A program made the translations under genes and the position numbers. 64,000 nucleotides of DNA. Source: CAYVQF01 sp964454015. Its GTDB lineage: Bacteria; Myxococcota_A; Bradymonadia; UBA4248. Each line of letters begins with the position of its first letter. Position 1 is the stretch's first letter. The notes under the pieces are model-generated. The model worked only from the letters and a program-made list of their open reading frames with translations. It ran no database searches and was not told where the DNA came from. Positions 51,246-60,089 of this stretch are shown one piece after another. The DNA is taken from NCBI GenBank assembly GCA_964454015.1, contig CAYVQF010000003.1, forward strand, positions 167,784 through 231,783. The letters run 5' to 3'.

Positions 51246-51782
51246 ATGAACAAATGGATCACGATCTTGGTGGTGGTTGGGGTGGGGTTGGCCGCATGTG
51301 ACGATGAGAGCGAATCCACACCCGTCGAAGATACGGCGGAGGTGACACCGGATGTGGCACCCGAGGTGGCGCCCGAGGACGTCAGCGAGGTCGTGCCGCT
51401 GGAGCCGTGCGGGGAGGTGACGCCCACGGGGACGTGCGAGGGGGAGGTGCTGCTGGTGTGCAGCGAGATGGACGCGGGCTTGGTGCGCCGCGACTGTGCC
51501 TTGGAGGGGCTCTTCTGTGCCTTCATCGATGCGGAGCGCGGCCATGGCTGCGTCAACGCTTGTACGTCGTGCACTTACCAGCACTGTGGCGCGGAGAAGG
51601 ACGCTTATTACGGCAAGATCCAACTCATCGCGTCCTATATCGAGTGTAGGCAGGCTTGCGAGGATGTCTCCTGTGAGGCGCAGTGCGAGAGTGAGCACAC
51701 GCCAGCCCAAGAGCTGATCGGGGCCTACGAGGGTTGCCTGGAGAGCCACTGCTTGGCCCTGTGTGAGGGGGAAGGCGACTAG
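51246..51782 (+). CDS. Cys-rich acidic lipoprotein
   Basis: Lipoprotein signal 'MNKWITILVVVGVGLAAC' (C18). A short acidic linker with repeated 'PEVAPE/ TPDVAPE' units follows. A ~110-residue domain with about 16 Cys in pairs comes next ('CGEVTPTGTCEGEVLLVC', 'CVNACTSCTYQHC', 'CRQACEDVSCEAQC'), a pattern of disulfide-rich extracellular modules in Myxococcota. GGAGGAGGGCGCG precedes the ATG. Its stop codon TAG overlaps the stop of the convergent amylase gene (shared CTAG). Function unknown. Confidence 0.72.
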   Translation: MNKWITILVVVGVGLAACDDESESTPVEDTAEVTPDVAPEVAPEDVSEVVPLEPCGEVTPTGTCEGEVLLVCSEMDAGLVRRDCALEGLFCAFIDAERGHGCVNACTSCTYQHCGAEKDAYYGKIQLIASYIECRQACEDVSCEAQCESEHTPAQELIGAYEGCLESHCLALCEGEGD

Positions 51783-54016
51783 GGGCGAGCGGGGCTGGCG
51801 GGGACGCAGTGTCCCTCTTGGAGCAAGACGGCAGCACCCAAGGGCGGCAGGGTGAGTACGAGGTCCGTGCCGATTTGTTGGGCGTCTGCGCCGAAGAGCT
51901 CCTTGGGGCCTGCTGGGCCAAAGTCCCAGCGCCGCGGGAGGCTGAGGCGGAGGGATTGCTCACTGTTGGCGCGGTTGAGGATGACGATGGCGAAGGGGCC
52001 CGCCTCGACCGCGCGGGCGTAGGCGTAGAGGTCGTTGCCGACGAGGAGGGTGGTGCGTTCGCCGCGGCGCAAGGCGACGGAGCAGCGCCGCACTTGGCCG
52101 AGGCGCTGGACGGCGGCCAGGGTCTGGCCTTGCAGGTCGCTCAGCTCGCTGAAGTGCATGTTGCGGCGGTTGTCAGGGTCGTAGGCGCCAGCGAGGCCGA
52201 TTTCGTCGCCGTAGTAGATGACGGGGGCGCCGGCCTGGGTGAGGAGGAAGGTCCAGGCGAGGAGGAGGCGCTGGAAGACCGTCGGATCTTGGGGTTGAGG
52301 GGGCGGGTTTTCGCGGGGTTGCCAGAGTGGATCGCCGTTGAGGGCGGAGATGATGCGCGGGACATCGTGGTTGCCGATGATCGGGGCCATGGTGGCGCCC
52401 GCTTGGGCCCAGGTGCGTTCGCTCGCCAGGACTTCCTCATCGAGGGCGCGCCAGGAGGCGGCGTGGGTCAAGGCGGCGCGCAGCAGCCACATGACGGGAA
52501 AATCAAACTGACCCGAGAGGGCCTCAGGGCCGACGTAGTGGCCGATGACGGCTTGCTCCCCTTGCATGGTATAGGTTTCGCCGAGGAGATAGGTGTGCTG
52601 GCCGCCTTGGTCGAAGCGCTGGGTGACGCGGTGGCGGAGGTGGCGCATGGCCAAGCGCGGCATCATGGGGACGGCGTCGAGGCGGAGGCCGTCGAGATCG
52701 AAGCGTTCGAGCCACCAGAGGGCGTCGGCGATCATCTGCTCGCCCACGGCGGGGTTGCGCCACTGGAGATCGGGGAGGAAGGGGTCGAACCAGCAATCGA
52801 GCATATGGAGGTGCCAGGGGCAGCTCATGCCGCAGATGCAGTCGCCTTTGGGGTGGTTGAACCAGGTGGCGTCGGGTTGGGCCTGGAAGTAGGGGTGTTG
52901 CTCGTGGAGGTGGTTGAGGACGAGGTCGACGATGACGCGGATGCCTCTGGCGTGGGCCGCGGCGACCAGGGCGTCGAGGGCTTCTTCACCGCCGAAGCGC
53001 GGGTCGACGCTGCGCGGCGCGATGGCCCAGTAGCCGTGGTAGCCCTCGGCGAGGTGCCCGTCGCGGCCGATGAAGGCGCCCTCGGGGTTGGTGTAGAGGG
53101 GCGAGAGCCAGAGGGTGTTGGCACCGAGGGCGTCGAAGTAGCCCTCTTCGAGGGCGGCGTGGACGCCCCAGAGATCGCCGCCGCGGAAGAAAGAGATGGA
53201 GACGTCGTCGCGTAGGGCTTGGCCGTCGCCGCGGCGGAAGCGATCGACGACGACCTGGTAGATGAGGGCGTCATCCCAGGCAAAGGGCGCCTCCTCGACC
53301 CAGAAGGGCAAGAGGAGGGGCTCGGCTTGGCGCCCGTTGCGGTCGGTGGCGTGGATGCGGAGGCCGAGCTTGCCCGGGGCGAGGCCCGTGGCGCTGATGG
53401 CGATACGGTGGCCTGAGACGCTGTACGCGGGGGGGGGCAAGGGCTGCTGGTCCCGGTGCAGGGTGAGGGTGATGGCGGCCGGGTCGAGGGCGGCGCCGCC
53501 ACTCCCGCTGACGAAGCTTACCGTGGCTTCGAGACTTCCTGCGGGGCTCGCGTGGAGGTGGTCGACCTGGAGCGCTGGGCGTTGGCAGTCGTCGACGAAG
53601 ATCACCGAGCTCTCCCGATCGTTCCAGGCGAAATGGGTGAGGGGGTTGAAGCGATCGAGGCGGGTGTGGTCGCCGAGCCAGAGGCGGTAGAGGTGCATCC
53701 CCGGGGGGAGGGTGACGGCCGCGGCGTAGAGGCCCTGGCGGTTGATCTCACGCAAGGGGTGGCGGTCCTTGTTCCAGTGGTTGAAATCACCGACGAGGGC
53801 GACTTCGCTGGGGCGGAGGAGCTCACCCGCGGGGTCGCGGTCGGCCTGGAAGAAGAAATAGTGCTGGCAGGTGCGCTGGGGTCCCGCGGTCTCAGGCCCA
53901 TCAGGATCGCAGGCGATGCTGAGGAGGCAGAGGGCGGCGCAGAGGTGGACGAGGGATGCGCGCAAGGTGAGGTGCCGTGGGTGGTAGTGGGGTCCAGTGC
54001 CGACAGGAGCGTCCAA
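51779..54016 (-). CDS. GH13 alpha-amylase-family lipoprotein with CBM48-like domain
   Basis: The signal ends 'LLSIAC' (C36). Residues ~50-140 form a glycogen-binding CBM48-like beta domain ('VALVGDFNHWNKDRHPL', 'GMHLYRLWLGD'). A second beta domain spans ~150-245. The (beta/alpha)8 barrel then starts at 'IYQVVVDRFRRGD'. Catalytic sites are visible: nucleophile Asp in 'DGLRLDAVPM', acid/base Glu in 'YLLGETYTM' and the stabilising Asp in 'IIGNHDVPRI'. 'DLVLNHLHE' is conserved region I. It hydrolyses alpha-glucans outside the cytoplasm. Six Cys, including 'CICGMSC' in the catalytic part, are unusual and may form disulfides. It is convergent with the Cys-rich lipoprotein gene, with a shared stop. 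Confidence 0.9.
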   Translation of the reverse strand: MDAPVGTGPHYHPRHLTLRASLVHLCAALCLLSIACDPDGPETAGPQRTCQHYFFFQADRDPAGELLRPSEVALVGDFNHWNKDRHPLREINRQGLYAAAVTLPPGMHLYRLWLGDHTRLDRFNPLTHFAWNDRESSVIFVDDCQRPALQVDHLHASPAGSLEATVSFVSGSGGAALDPAAITLTLHRDQQPLPPPAYSVSGHRIAISATGLAPGKLGLRIHATDRNGRQAEPLLLPFWVEEAPFAWDDALIYQVVVDRFRRGDGQALRDDVSISFFRGGDLWGVHAALEEGYFDALGANTLWLSPLYTNPEGAFIGRDGHLAEGYHGYWAIAPRSVDPRFGGEEALDALVAAAHARGIRVIVDLVLNHLHEQHPYFQAQPDATWFNHPKGDCICGMSCPWHLHMLDCWFDPFLPDLQWRNPAVGEQMIADALWWLERFDLDGLRLDAVPMMPRLAMRHLRHRVTQRFDQGGQHTYLLGETYTMQGEQAVIGHYVGPEALSGQFDFPVMWLLRAALTHAASWRALDEEVLASERTWAQAGATMAPIIGNHDVPRIISALNGDPLWQPRENPPPQPQDPTVFQRLLLAWTFLLTQAGAPVIYYGDEIGLAGAYDPDNRRNMHFSELSDLQGQTLAAVQRLGQVRRCSVALRRGERTTLLVGNDLYAYARAVEAGPFAIVILNRANSEQSLRLSLPRRWDFGPAGPKELFGADAQQIGTDLVLTLPPLGAAVLLQEGHCVPASPARP

Positions 54017-54064
54017 AGGCGGCGCCGTGGGCCCGAGGCCGCGCTCGCGCTCCTGTAAGGATCA

Positions 54065-55219
54065 TTATTGCGTCTCGCGCCGTTGGCGCAAGGCCGAGAG
54101 GGCCTGGCTGAGCAGGGCGACGGCGCGGTCCATGTCGGCGAGCTGGTGTTCGCGCCCGGCGGAGAAGCGCAGGGTGGCGCGGGCCTCTTCCGGGCTGAGG
54201 CCCATGGCGACTAAGACGTGGGAGGGTTCGGGGTTGGCCGTGGCGCAAGCCGCCCCGGCGGAGACGGCGACGTCGCGCAGGTCCAGCTCGATGAGGAGAG
54301 CGCCGGCTTTGATGCCGGGGAAGCGGACGCTGGTGGTGTTGGGCAGGCGGGTGGCGCCCAGGCCGTGGATGACGGCGTCGGGGATGGCTTCTTGGAGGTG
54401 GCGTTCGAAGTGGCTGCGCAGGTTGAGCTGGTGGGCAAAGGAGGCGTTCAGGTCCTGCGCAGCCAGGGCCGCGGCGGCGCCCAAGGCGGCGATGCCGGGG
54501 ACGTTTTCCGTGCCGGGCCGCAGGCGCCGCTCTTGCGAGCCGCCGGTGAGCACGGGCTGCAAGGGTGTGTTTTCTTTGACGTAGAGGGCTCCGACGCCCT
54601 TGGGACCGTGGAACTTGTGACCCGAGAGGGAGAGGAGATCCACCCCCAACTCCTGGACGTCGATGGGGATCTTGCCGACGGCCTGGACGGCGTCGCAATG
54701 CAGCCAGATGCGCCGCTCGGCACAGATTCGCGCGATTTCGGCGACGGGCTGGATTGTGCCGACCTCGTTGTTGGCCAACATCAGGGAGACCATACGGGTG
54801 TCAGGGCGGAGGGCCGCGACGAAGGTGGCGATGGCGACCTGACCCTGCGCGTCCACGGGGAGCTCGGTGAGGGTGAAGCCGTTGGCGGCCAAGCGGCGGC
54901 AGGGGCGCAGGACGGCGTGATGCTCGACGGCGCTGGTGATGATGTGGCCCGCCGCGCCCTGGGCGCTGAGGGCCTCGGCCAGGCCGAGGATAGCCAGGTT
55001 GTTGGCCTCGGTGCCGCCGCCGGTGAAGACGATCTCCGGTGGCTGAGCGCCAATGAGCCCGGCGACCTGGGCGCGGGCCTGATCCATGGCGCGGCGGGCG
55101 GCCTGGCCCGCGGCGTGGGAGCTCGAGGGGTTGGCAAAGGCCTGCTTGGCGGCGCCCAGGAAGACCTCCAGGACCTCGGGCGCCATGGCGGTGGTGGCGT
55201 TGTGGTCGAGATAGAGCAT
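54065..55219 (-). CDS. Cysteine desulfurase (NifS/IscS family)
   Basis: A PLP enzyme that takes sulfur from cysteine as a persulfide. 'MLYLDHNATT' start, PLP Lys K202 in 'SLSGHKFHGPKG', and the active Cys C325 in 'AVSAGAACATANPEPSHVL'. Residues 'TEANNLAI' (70-77) and 'SAVEHHAV' (96-103) hold the PLP ring. The 384-residue length is typical. The adjacent mnmA (divergent, after hutG-like) needs such a sulfur donor, so tRNA thiolation is a likely job besides Fe-S assembly. No iscU or iscR is next to it. It lies 14 bases after the N-formylglutamate amidohydrolase gene on the same strand. Confidence 0.93.
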   Translation of the reverse strand: MLYLDHNATTAMAPEVLEVFLGAAKQAFANPSSSHAAGQAARRAMDQARAQVAGLIGAQPPEIVFTGGGTEANNLAILGLAEALSAQGAAGHIITSAVEHHAVLRPCRRLAANGFTLTELPVDAQGQVAIATFVAALRPDTRMVSLMLANNEVGTIQPVAEIARICAERRIWLHCDAVQAVGKIPIDVQELGVDLLSLSGHKFHGPKGVGALYVKENTPLQPVLTGGSQERRLRPGTENVPGIAALGAAAALAAQDLNASFAHQLNLRSHFERHLQEAIPDAVIHGLGATRLPNTTSVRFPGIKAGALLIELDLRDVAVSAGAACATANPEPSHVLVAMGLSPEEARATLRFSAGREHQLADMDRAVALLSQALSALRQRRETQ

Positions 55220-55233
55220 GGGTGTTCCTCGGG

Positions 55234-56064
55234 TCAGTGGCCGGGGCGCCAGGCGGCGGCGCGGCCCATGAAGTCCTGGCAGGCGGCGCGGAGCTTGGCC
55301 ACGCCTTCATCTTTGATGGCGAAGGTCTCTTCTTCCATATAGACCCGGCGGCTTACTTCGATCTGGAGGGCGAAGCGCTTGGCCGCAGGCTGACCGTAGT
55401 GGCGGGTGATCCAGCCGCCCTTGTAGGGTTGATCGACGGCGACGGAGAAGCCGTGGGCCGAGAAGGTGTCGACACAGAGGGCCACCAGGTCGGGCGGGCA
55501 GGCGCGGCCCAGGTTGGTGCCCGGGACGATATCGGCGCGCACTTGGCCCGGGTCGGGGTGATCGTCCCGGCCTACGGAGGGCATGGAGTGGGCGTCGATG
55601 AGCAGGACGTGGCCGAATTGGTCCTGGATCTGGGCCAAGGTCGCCTCGAGCTTGGCGTGGTAGGGCTGATGGTAGGTGGCCACCCGTGCGGCGTAGGCCG
55701 CCTGGGGCAGCGGCGCCCCTTGCACGGGCTCGCCGGCGGCGGTGACCTGCCAGAAGAGGCCGCGCCTGTAGGTGCCGATGGGGTTGGGGTGGTCCAGGAC
55801 GGAGCCGGCGTCGACGTCTTCTGGCGCCCGGTTGAGGTCCAAGACGTAGCGGCTGTACTTGGCGACGATGAAGGCGGCGCCGTGCTGCGGTGCGTCGCGC
55901 CAGAAGCGGTCGACGTAGAGGTCGAAATCGCGCTTGCGGCGGGCATGTGGCGTCAACAGCGCGTTCTGAATGTCCTCGGGCTCATCCTCGCCGGCGTGGG
56001 GGACGCTGACCAAGAGGGGGGCGGCAGGGCCCGTTGGGGCGGTGAAACGGTAGATGGCTTCCAT
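55234..56064 (-). CDS. N-formylglutamate amidohydrolase (HutG-like deformylase)
   Basis: The FGase family fold is recognisable by 'LLVSVPHAGEDEPEDI', 'SRYVLDLNRAPEDVD' and 'LLIDAHSMPSVG' (metal-binding region), then 'FSVAVDQPYKGGWITRHYG' and 'ALQIEVSRRVYM'. Such enzymes split N-formyl-L-glutamate into formate and glutamate in histidine degradation. The fused FtcD elsewhere in the window handles formiminoglutamate directly, so the organism may have both branches. The ATG at 56064 has GAGGTGTGACC upstream. It forms a two-gene unit with the cysteine desulfurase. Confidence 0.9.
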   Translation of the reverse strand: MEAIYRFTAPTGPAAPLLVSVPHAGEDEPEDIQNALLTPHARRKRDFDLYVDRFWRDAPQHGAAFIVAKYSRYVLDLNRAPEDVDAGSVLDHPNPIGTYRRGLFWQVTAAGEPVQGAPLPQAAYAARVATYHQPYHAKLEATLAQIQDQFGHVLLIDAHSMPSVGRDDHPDPGQVRADIVPGTNLGRACPPDLVALCVDTFSAHGFSVAVDQPYKGGWITRHYGQPAAKRFALQIEVSRRVYMEEETFAIKDEGVAKLRAACQDFMGRAAAWRPGH

Positions 56065-56114
56065 GGTCACACCTCGTCACAAGGGTTGGGGTGGTCGCTC
56101 AGGCCAGGCTCGGA

Positions 56115-56143
56115 AAGCTAACCCTTTTGCGGCCGTTTGTCTC
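56115..56143 (-). promoter_or_regulatory. Weak candidate promoter for hutG-like/desulfurase unit
   Basis: On the minus strand: GAGACA, a 17-base spacer, TAGCTT, about 51 bases before the ATG. Confidence 0.25.
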
Positions 56144-56171
56144 GATCACGGGGAGCGCGCCGCGCGTCGTC

Positions 56172-56200
56172 TTGCCAATTGTCGTCACCCTCCTTAGTTT
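56172..56200 (+). promoter_or_regulatory. Candidate promoter for mnmA
   Basis: TTGCCA, a 17-base spacer, TAGTTT, about 46 bases before the ATG. The -10-like hexamer equals that of the PEGA kinase promoter. Confidence 0.35.
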
Positions 56201-56246
56201 CCGCCACGGGCCCTGGCCGGCGTCAGGGTGGTGAGCCGAGGTGAGC

Positions 56247-57344
56247 ATGGCAGGGGCAGAGAGAATCGTGGTGGCCATGAGCGGTGGCGTGGACTCGAGC
56301 GTCGCGGCGGCCCTGGTGCAAGCGAGCGGCGCCGAAGTCATCGGCGTGACCTTGCGTCTGCAGCGCTGCGATGGCCAAGACAGCGGCGTGCGCTCCTGCT
56401 GTGGCGTGGACGCCGTGGCGCGGGCGAGCGCCGTGGCGGGCAAGCTGGGGGTGCGCCACTATGTGGTCGACGCCATCGACGCCTTCGAAGCTCGGGTCTT
56501 GCAGCCGGCGTGGGAGACTTACGCCGCGGGGCGCACGCCGAGCCCTTGCTTGTGGTGCAACGAGCGGATCAAGTTCGGCTTCCTCCTGGAGTGGGCCCAA
56601 GGCGTAGGTGCTGCTGGGGTAGCCACGGGCCACTATGCGCGCGTGGCGCGTCACCCATCGGGTCGGCTTCAGCTCTTGCGCGGTCACGACCCGGGCAAGG
56701 ATCAGACCTACTTCCTGGCGGGGCTGACGGGCGAGCAGCTCGCGGCGGTGCGTTTTCCCCTGGGGGAGATGCGCAAGGAGGAGGTGCGGAGCGTGGCGGC
56801 GCGCTTGGACTTGCCGACGGCGCAGCAGATTGAGAGCCAGGACGCCTGCCTGGTCGGCGCCGCGGGCGAGCCTTTTGCCGAGGTGTTGCGCCAGCGCTAC
56901 GCGGGGACGGCGCGCCAGGGGGTGGTGGTCAATGACGCCGGGGAGGTCTTGGGGCCTCACGCCGGCTTGCACCTGTTCACCATCGGGCAGCGGCGCGGTC
57001 TGGGTCTGTCGCATCATCGACCGATGTGGGTGGCGGCGCTGGACGTCGACAGCGGGACGGTGCAGGTGGTCCACGACGCGGATCAGCTCGCGGCTGAGGC
57101 CATGTTGGTGGAGGACTTGGTGTGGAGCGGCGGCGCGCCACCGCGCGAGCCGCAGCGCTGCACGGTTCAGGTGCGCTACCGCCACCGGGCGGTGGCGGCG
57201 GAGATCGCGCCGGACGCGGCGACGCCCACGGGCTTCAAGGTGCGCTTCGACGCGCCCGTGCGGGCGGTGACCCCGGGGCAGGCGGCGGTCTTCTACGATG
57301 GGGATGCCGTTTTGGGGCGCGGCTGGATCGTCGCGACGGCCTAG
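56247..57344 (+). CDS. mnmA: tRNA-specific 2-thiouridylase MnmA
   Basis: An ATP pyrophosphatase that thiolates U34 of tRNA-Lys, -Glu and -Gln. PP-loop SGGVDSS at 12-18; catalytic Cys C101 in 'SPCLWCNERIKFG' and C201 in 'SQDACLVG', the pair that carries the persulfide; 'HYARV' (tRNA binding); C-terminal 'FTIGQRRGLGL' and beta-barrel. The 365-residue length is normal. The ATG at 56247 has CGAGGTGAGC upstream; a GTG at 56241 is less likely. It is divergent from the hutG-like/desulfurase unit across 182 bases that hold candidate promoters for both directions. Confidence 0.96.
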   Translation: MAGAERIVVAMSGGVDSSVAAALVQASGAEVIGVTLRLQRCDGQDSGVRSCCGVDAVARASAVAGKLGVRHYVVDAIDAFEARVLQPAWETYAAGRTPSPCLWCNERIKFGFLLEWAQGVGAAGVATGHYARVARHPSGRLQLLRGHDPGKDQTYFLAGLTGEQLAAVRFPLGEMRKEEVRSVAARLDLPTAQQIESQDACLVGAAGEPFAEVLRQRYAGTARQGVVVNDAGEVLGPHAGLHLFTIGQRRGLGLSHHRPMWVAALDVDSGTVQVVHDADQLAAEAMLVEDLVWSGGAPPREPQRCTVQVRYRHRAVAAEIAPDAATPTGFKVRFDAPVRAVTPGQAAVFYDGDAVLGRGWIVATA

Positions 57345-57444
57345 CGGTGTCGCGGCGCGGCGCAGAAACCCTTGCCAGTGAAAGGGAGCATGGACATCTT
57401 TGAGGGCAGCGCGCGACCTGTCCTGCGCGCGGCGGAGTAAGGCT

Positions 57445-58653
57445 GTGGTTCATTGGCAGAGCATTTTGTTTTTTTTCGGTGCCCTGGTGACCTTCGTCAT
57501 CCTCGGCACCTATCTGGGGAAGCGGCTCATCGGGCCGCTGGGCTTGCGCCCGCGGTGGCGGCGGCTGGCCTGGGCGGGGATCGTGGTGCTCGGGGCGAGC
57601 GGGCCGGCGGTGATGGCGGCGGGAAGGATGCTGGGGCAGAGCGCCTGGTTCGGGCCGCTGCCGTGGATTGGCTTTGGCCTCATGGGCGCGGCAGGGGTGC
57701 TGTTTTCCTTCGTGGTCTTTCGCGACCTGGGGTGGCTGGTGGTCAAGGGGGTGATGTGGGGTGTGGCGCGTTGGCGCGCTAGGTCGAGCGCGGCCGTGCC
57801 GCCAGCGCCGGACCTGGCGCGGCGACGCTTTCTCTTCAACGTGTCGAGTCTAGGCGTGGTGGTGGGTGCGAGCGCCGGGACGGGGGTCGGGGTGTGGACG
57901 GCGCGCAAGAAGCGGGTGGTGCGAGAAGAGGTGATTCGAGTGCCCGGCTTGCCGGAGGCCTTCGATGGCTTTCGCATCGTGCAGCTCAGCGACATTCACG
58001 TGGGGCCGACCATTTGCAAAGCGGACCTGGTGGCCATGGTGGCCGAGGCGAACGCCTTGTCGCCAGACATGGTGGCCATCACGGGTGATCTGGTGGACGG
58101 CCTGGTCGAAGACATGGGGGAGGACATCAGTCCGCTGGCGGATCTGCAGGCGACCCACGGTGCCTTCTATTGTACGGGCAACCACGAGTATTACTGGGAT
58201 GGCCCGGGGTGGTGCGCGCAGGTGGCGCGCCAAGGCGTGGTGGTGCTGAACAACGCCCACCGGGTGATCGAGCGGGAGGGGGCGAAGCTGGTGGTGGCTG
58301 GGGTGACGGATCACACGGCGCATCGGATCGAGCCGAGCCACAAGAGCGATCCCGACGCCGCCGTGGCCGGCGCGCCAGAGGACGCCTTCCGGGTCTTCTT
58401 GGCGCATCAACCGCGCAGCGTGGCTGGCGCGTTGGCGGCCCAGGCGGATTTGGTCTTGGTGGGTCACACCCACGGGGGGCAGTTTTTTCCGTTGAACCTC
58501 TTTACCGATGTGATCCACGGCTACGGCCACGGGCTCTATGAGGCGCCGCAGGGGCGCTGGGTCTATGTGAGCGCCGGTGCGGGCTACTGGGGGCCGCCGA
58601 TGCGGCTGGGGGTGCCGGCGGAGGTGAACCTGGTGGTGCTGCGGCGGGCCTGA
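57445..58653 (+). CDS. Membrane-bound metallophosphoesterase (YaeI/YkuE-like)
   Basis: An N-terminal part of about 100 residues with three hydrophobic helices ('SILFFFGALVTFVILGTYLG', 'WAGIVVLGASGPAVMA', 'FGLMGAAGVLFSFVVF') is followed by a Tat-like sequence with double Arg ('LARRRFLFNVSS', 'GVVVGASAGTG') and the phosphoesterase domain. That domain has 'QLSDIHVG', 'ITGDLVDG', 'TGNHEYYW', 'LAHQP' and 'GHTHGGQ'. Relatives cleave phosphodiesters of lipids such as UDP-diacylglucosamine. GTG at 57445 has GGAGTAAGGCT upstream; TTG at 57400 is an alternative. It faces a convergent HD gene 16 bases away. Confidence 0.88.
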   Translation: MVHWQSILFFFGALVTFVILGTYLGKRLIGPLGLRPRWRRLAWAGIVVLGASGPAVMAAGRMLGQSAWFGPLPWIGFGLMGAAGVLFSFVVFRDLGWLVVKGVMWGVARWRARSSAAVPPAPDLARRRFLFNVSSLGVVVGASAGTGVGVWTARKKRVVREEVIRVPGLPEAFDGFRIVQLSDIHVGPTICKADLVAMVAEANALSPDMVAITGDLVDGLVEDMGEDISPLADLQATHGAFYCTGNHEYYWDGPGWCAQVARQGVVVLNNAHRVIEREGAKLVVAGVTDHTAHRIEPSHKSDPDAAVAGAPEDAFRVFLAHQPRSVAGALAAQADLVLVGHTHGGQFFPLNLFTDVIHGYGHGLYEAPQGRWVYVSAGAGYWGPPMRLGVPAEVNLVVLRRA

Positions 58654-58669
58654 GGGGTCAGCCTGGGCG

Positions 58670-60049
58670 CTAGAGAGCCTCGGTGAGGTGGTGGGTGCGC
58701 AGGAGGGACGTGGCGCGTTGGCGCGCTTCTGCCGGAAGGCAGCAGCGTGCCACGCGGTAGCGGATGTCCGTGAGGGCGCGCACCACGTCGCTGACCTCCT
58801 GAATGGGGGCGACGCGGCCGCCGGGCAAAAGGATGCGGATGTCGTGGTGGGGGGTGGTCGGATGCAGGTTCGTCTCGTCCCAGGGTAGGAGTGGGCTGGC
58901 CGGGGGGGCGTAGGGGATGAAGGCGCTGTTCTCGGCTCTGTCGAAGGCGAGGTAGTAGCGCGGATCAAAGCCACTTTCGGCGACGATGGCCTCCAAGTCG
59001 GGCCACAGGGTAGAGATGCGGCCGCTGGCGTGTGGGGCGACCTCGATGGTCTTGAGGAGGTTGCGCGTGGCGAAGCGGCGGCAGAGGTCGCGGAGGATGG
59101 GGTCGGCGCAGTGGGTCCAGGTGTCGATGGCGACCCAGACGTGGGCGTCGTGGACGCCGAGGTAATCGGCGATTTCCGGCTGCTGTCCTTGGCAGGCGGC
59201 GCTGAGAAAACGGCCGAGGGCGCCACTGGGTAAGAGGCTGCGGTCGCCGTCGCGGATGGTGTCGAAGACGCGGCGGAAGATGGACTCGATCAGGGTCTCA
59301 GCGGCGCGGACGGTCTTGTGGTAATAGACCTGCTGGTACATGTGAAAGCGGCTGAGGAGGTAGCTCTCGACGGCCTGCTGGGAGCGGGCGTGGACCAGGG
59401 GGCCCTGGTCGTCGCGGTCCAGCATCTCCAGGATGCGCTCGGCGTCGTAATGGTAGTTCTGCACTCCCGTCATGTAGCCGTCGCGCAGGAGGTAATCCAT
59501 GCGATCGGCGTCGAGCTGGCTGGAGATGATCTGGGCGGTCCAGGCGTGGCTGCGGTGGGTCAAGAGGTCGGCGACGCGCTGGGGCAGGCTGGGATCGAAG
59601 TCGGCCAGGATGCCATAGACGTCGCCCTCGGGCCACAGGATGATGCGCTCGGTGTAGGCCTCGTGGTGCAGGGTGAGGCTCTGGGCCAAGGTGTTCTCGA
59701 AAGCGTGGCTGAAGGGGGCGTGGCCGATGTCGTGGAGCAGCGCCGCGGCGACCGTGACGACCCGTTGTTCATCTGCGGGATGGCGGTCGCGCTCGATGGC
59801 GTCGAAGAAGCGCTCCGCCAGGTGGGCCGTGCCCATGGCGTGGGCAAAGCGGCTGTGTTCGGCCCCGTGATAGACCAAGTGCGCCAGGCCCAATTGGCGG
59901 ATGTGGCGCAGCCTCTGGAAGGCGCTGGTGTCGATGAGGCGCACGAGGAGCTGGCCCTGGGGGCTGCGCATGTCGTGGCTGATGACGTTGTGGATGGGGT
60001 CGCGAAAGAGCTTGGGCCGGCGAGCGCCGTTGTGTCCAGTTGTGGTCAT
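58670..60049 (-). CDS. HD-domain phosphohydrolase (dGTPase/SAMHD1-like family)
   Basis: HD ligands are H65 ('GAEHSRFAHAMG'), H106-D107 ('LLHDIGHAPFSHAFE') and an Asp in 'SSQLDADRMDYLLRD', the arrangement of dNTP triphosphohydrolase-like HD proteins. The start 'PKLFRDPIHNVI' is the usual opening of this group ('.K.I.DPIHG.I'). A C-terminal ~150-residue region is variable. It hydrolyses dNTPs or other nucleotides. The ATG at 60049 begins just before the conserved start; the frame is open upstream to 60235, but that part overlaps the subtilase gene. Confidence 0.9.
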   Translation of the reverse strand: MTTTGHNGARRPKLFRDPIHNVISHDMRSPQGQLLVRLIDTSAFQRLRHIRQLGLAHLVYHGAEHSRFAHAMGTAHLAERFFDAIERDRHPADEQRVVTVAAALLHDIGHAPFSHAFENTLAQSLTLHHEAYTERIILWPEGDVYGILADFDPSLPQRVADLLTHRSHAWTAQIISSQLDADRMDYLLRDGYMTGVQNYHYDAERILEMLDRDDQGPLVHARSQQAVESYLLSRFHMYQQVYYHKTVRAAETLIESIFRRVFDTIRDGDRSLLPSGALGRFLSAACQGQQPEIADYLGVHDAHVWVAIDTWTHCADPILRDLCRRFATRNLLKTIEVAPHASGRISTLWPDLEAIVAESGFDPRYYLAFDRAENSAFIPYAPPASPLLPWDETNLHPTTPHHDIRILLPGGRVAPIQEVSDVVRALTDIRYRVARCCLPAEARQRATSLLRTHHLTEAL

Positions 60050-60089
60050 GGCGGGTTCCGAGAGAGGGACGGCGGCGGGTCTAGGGTCC

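Noticed and set aside
51809..53215. 468-codon forward open frame opposite the amylase
   Set aside because: The reverse frame has all GH13 motifs.
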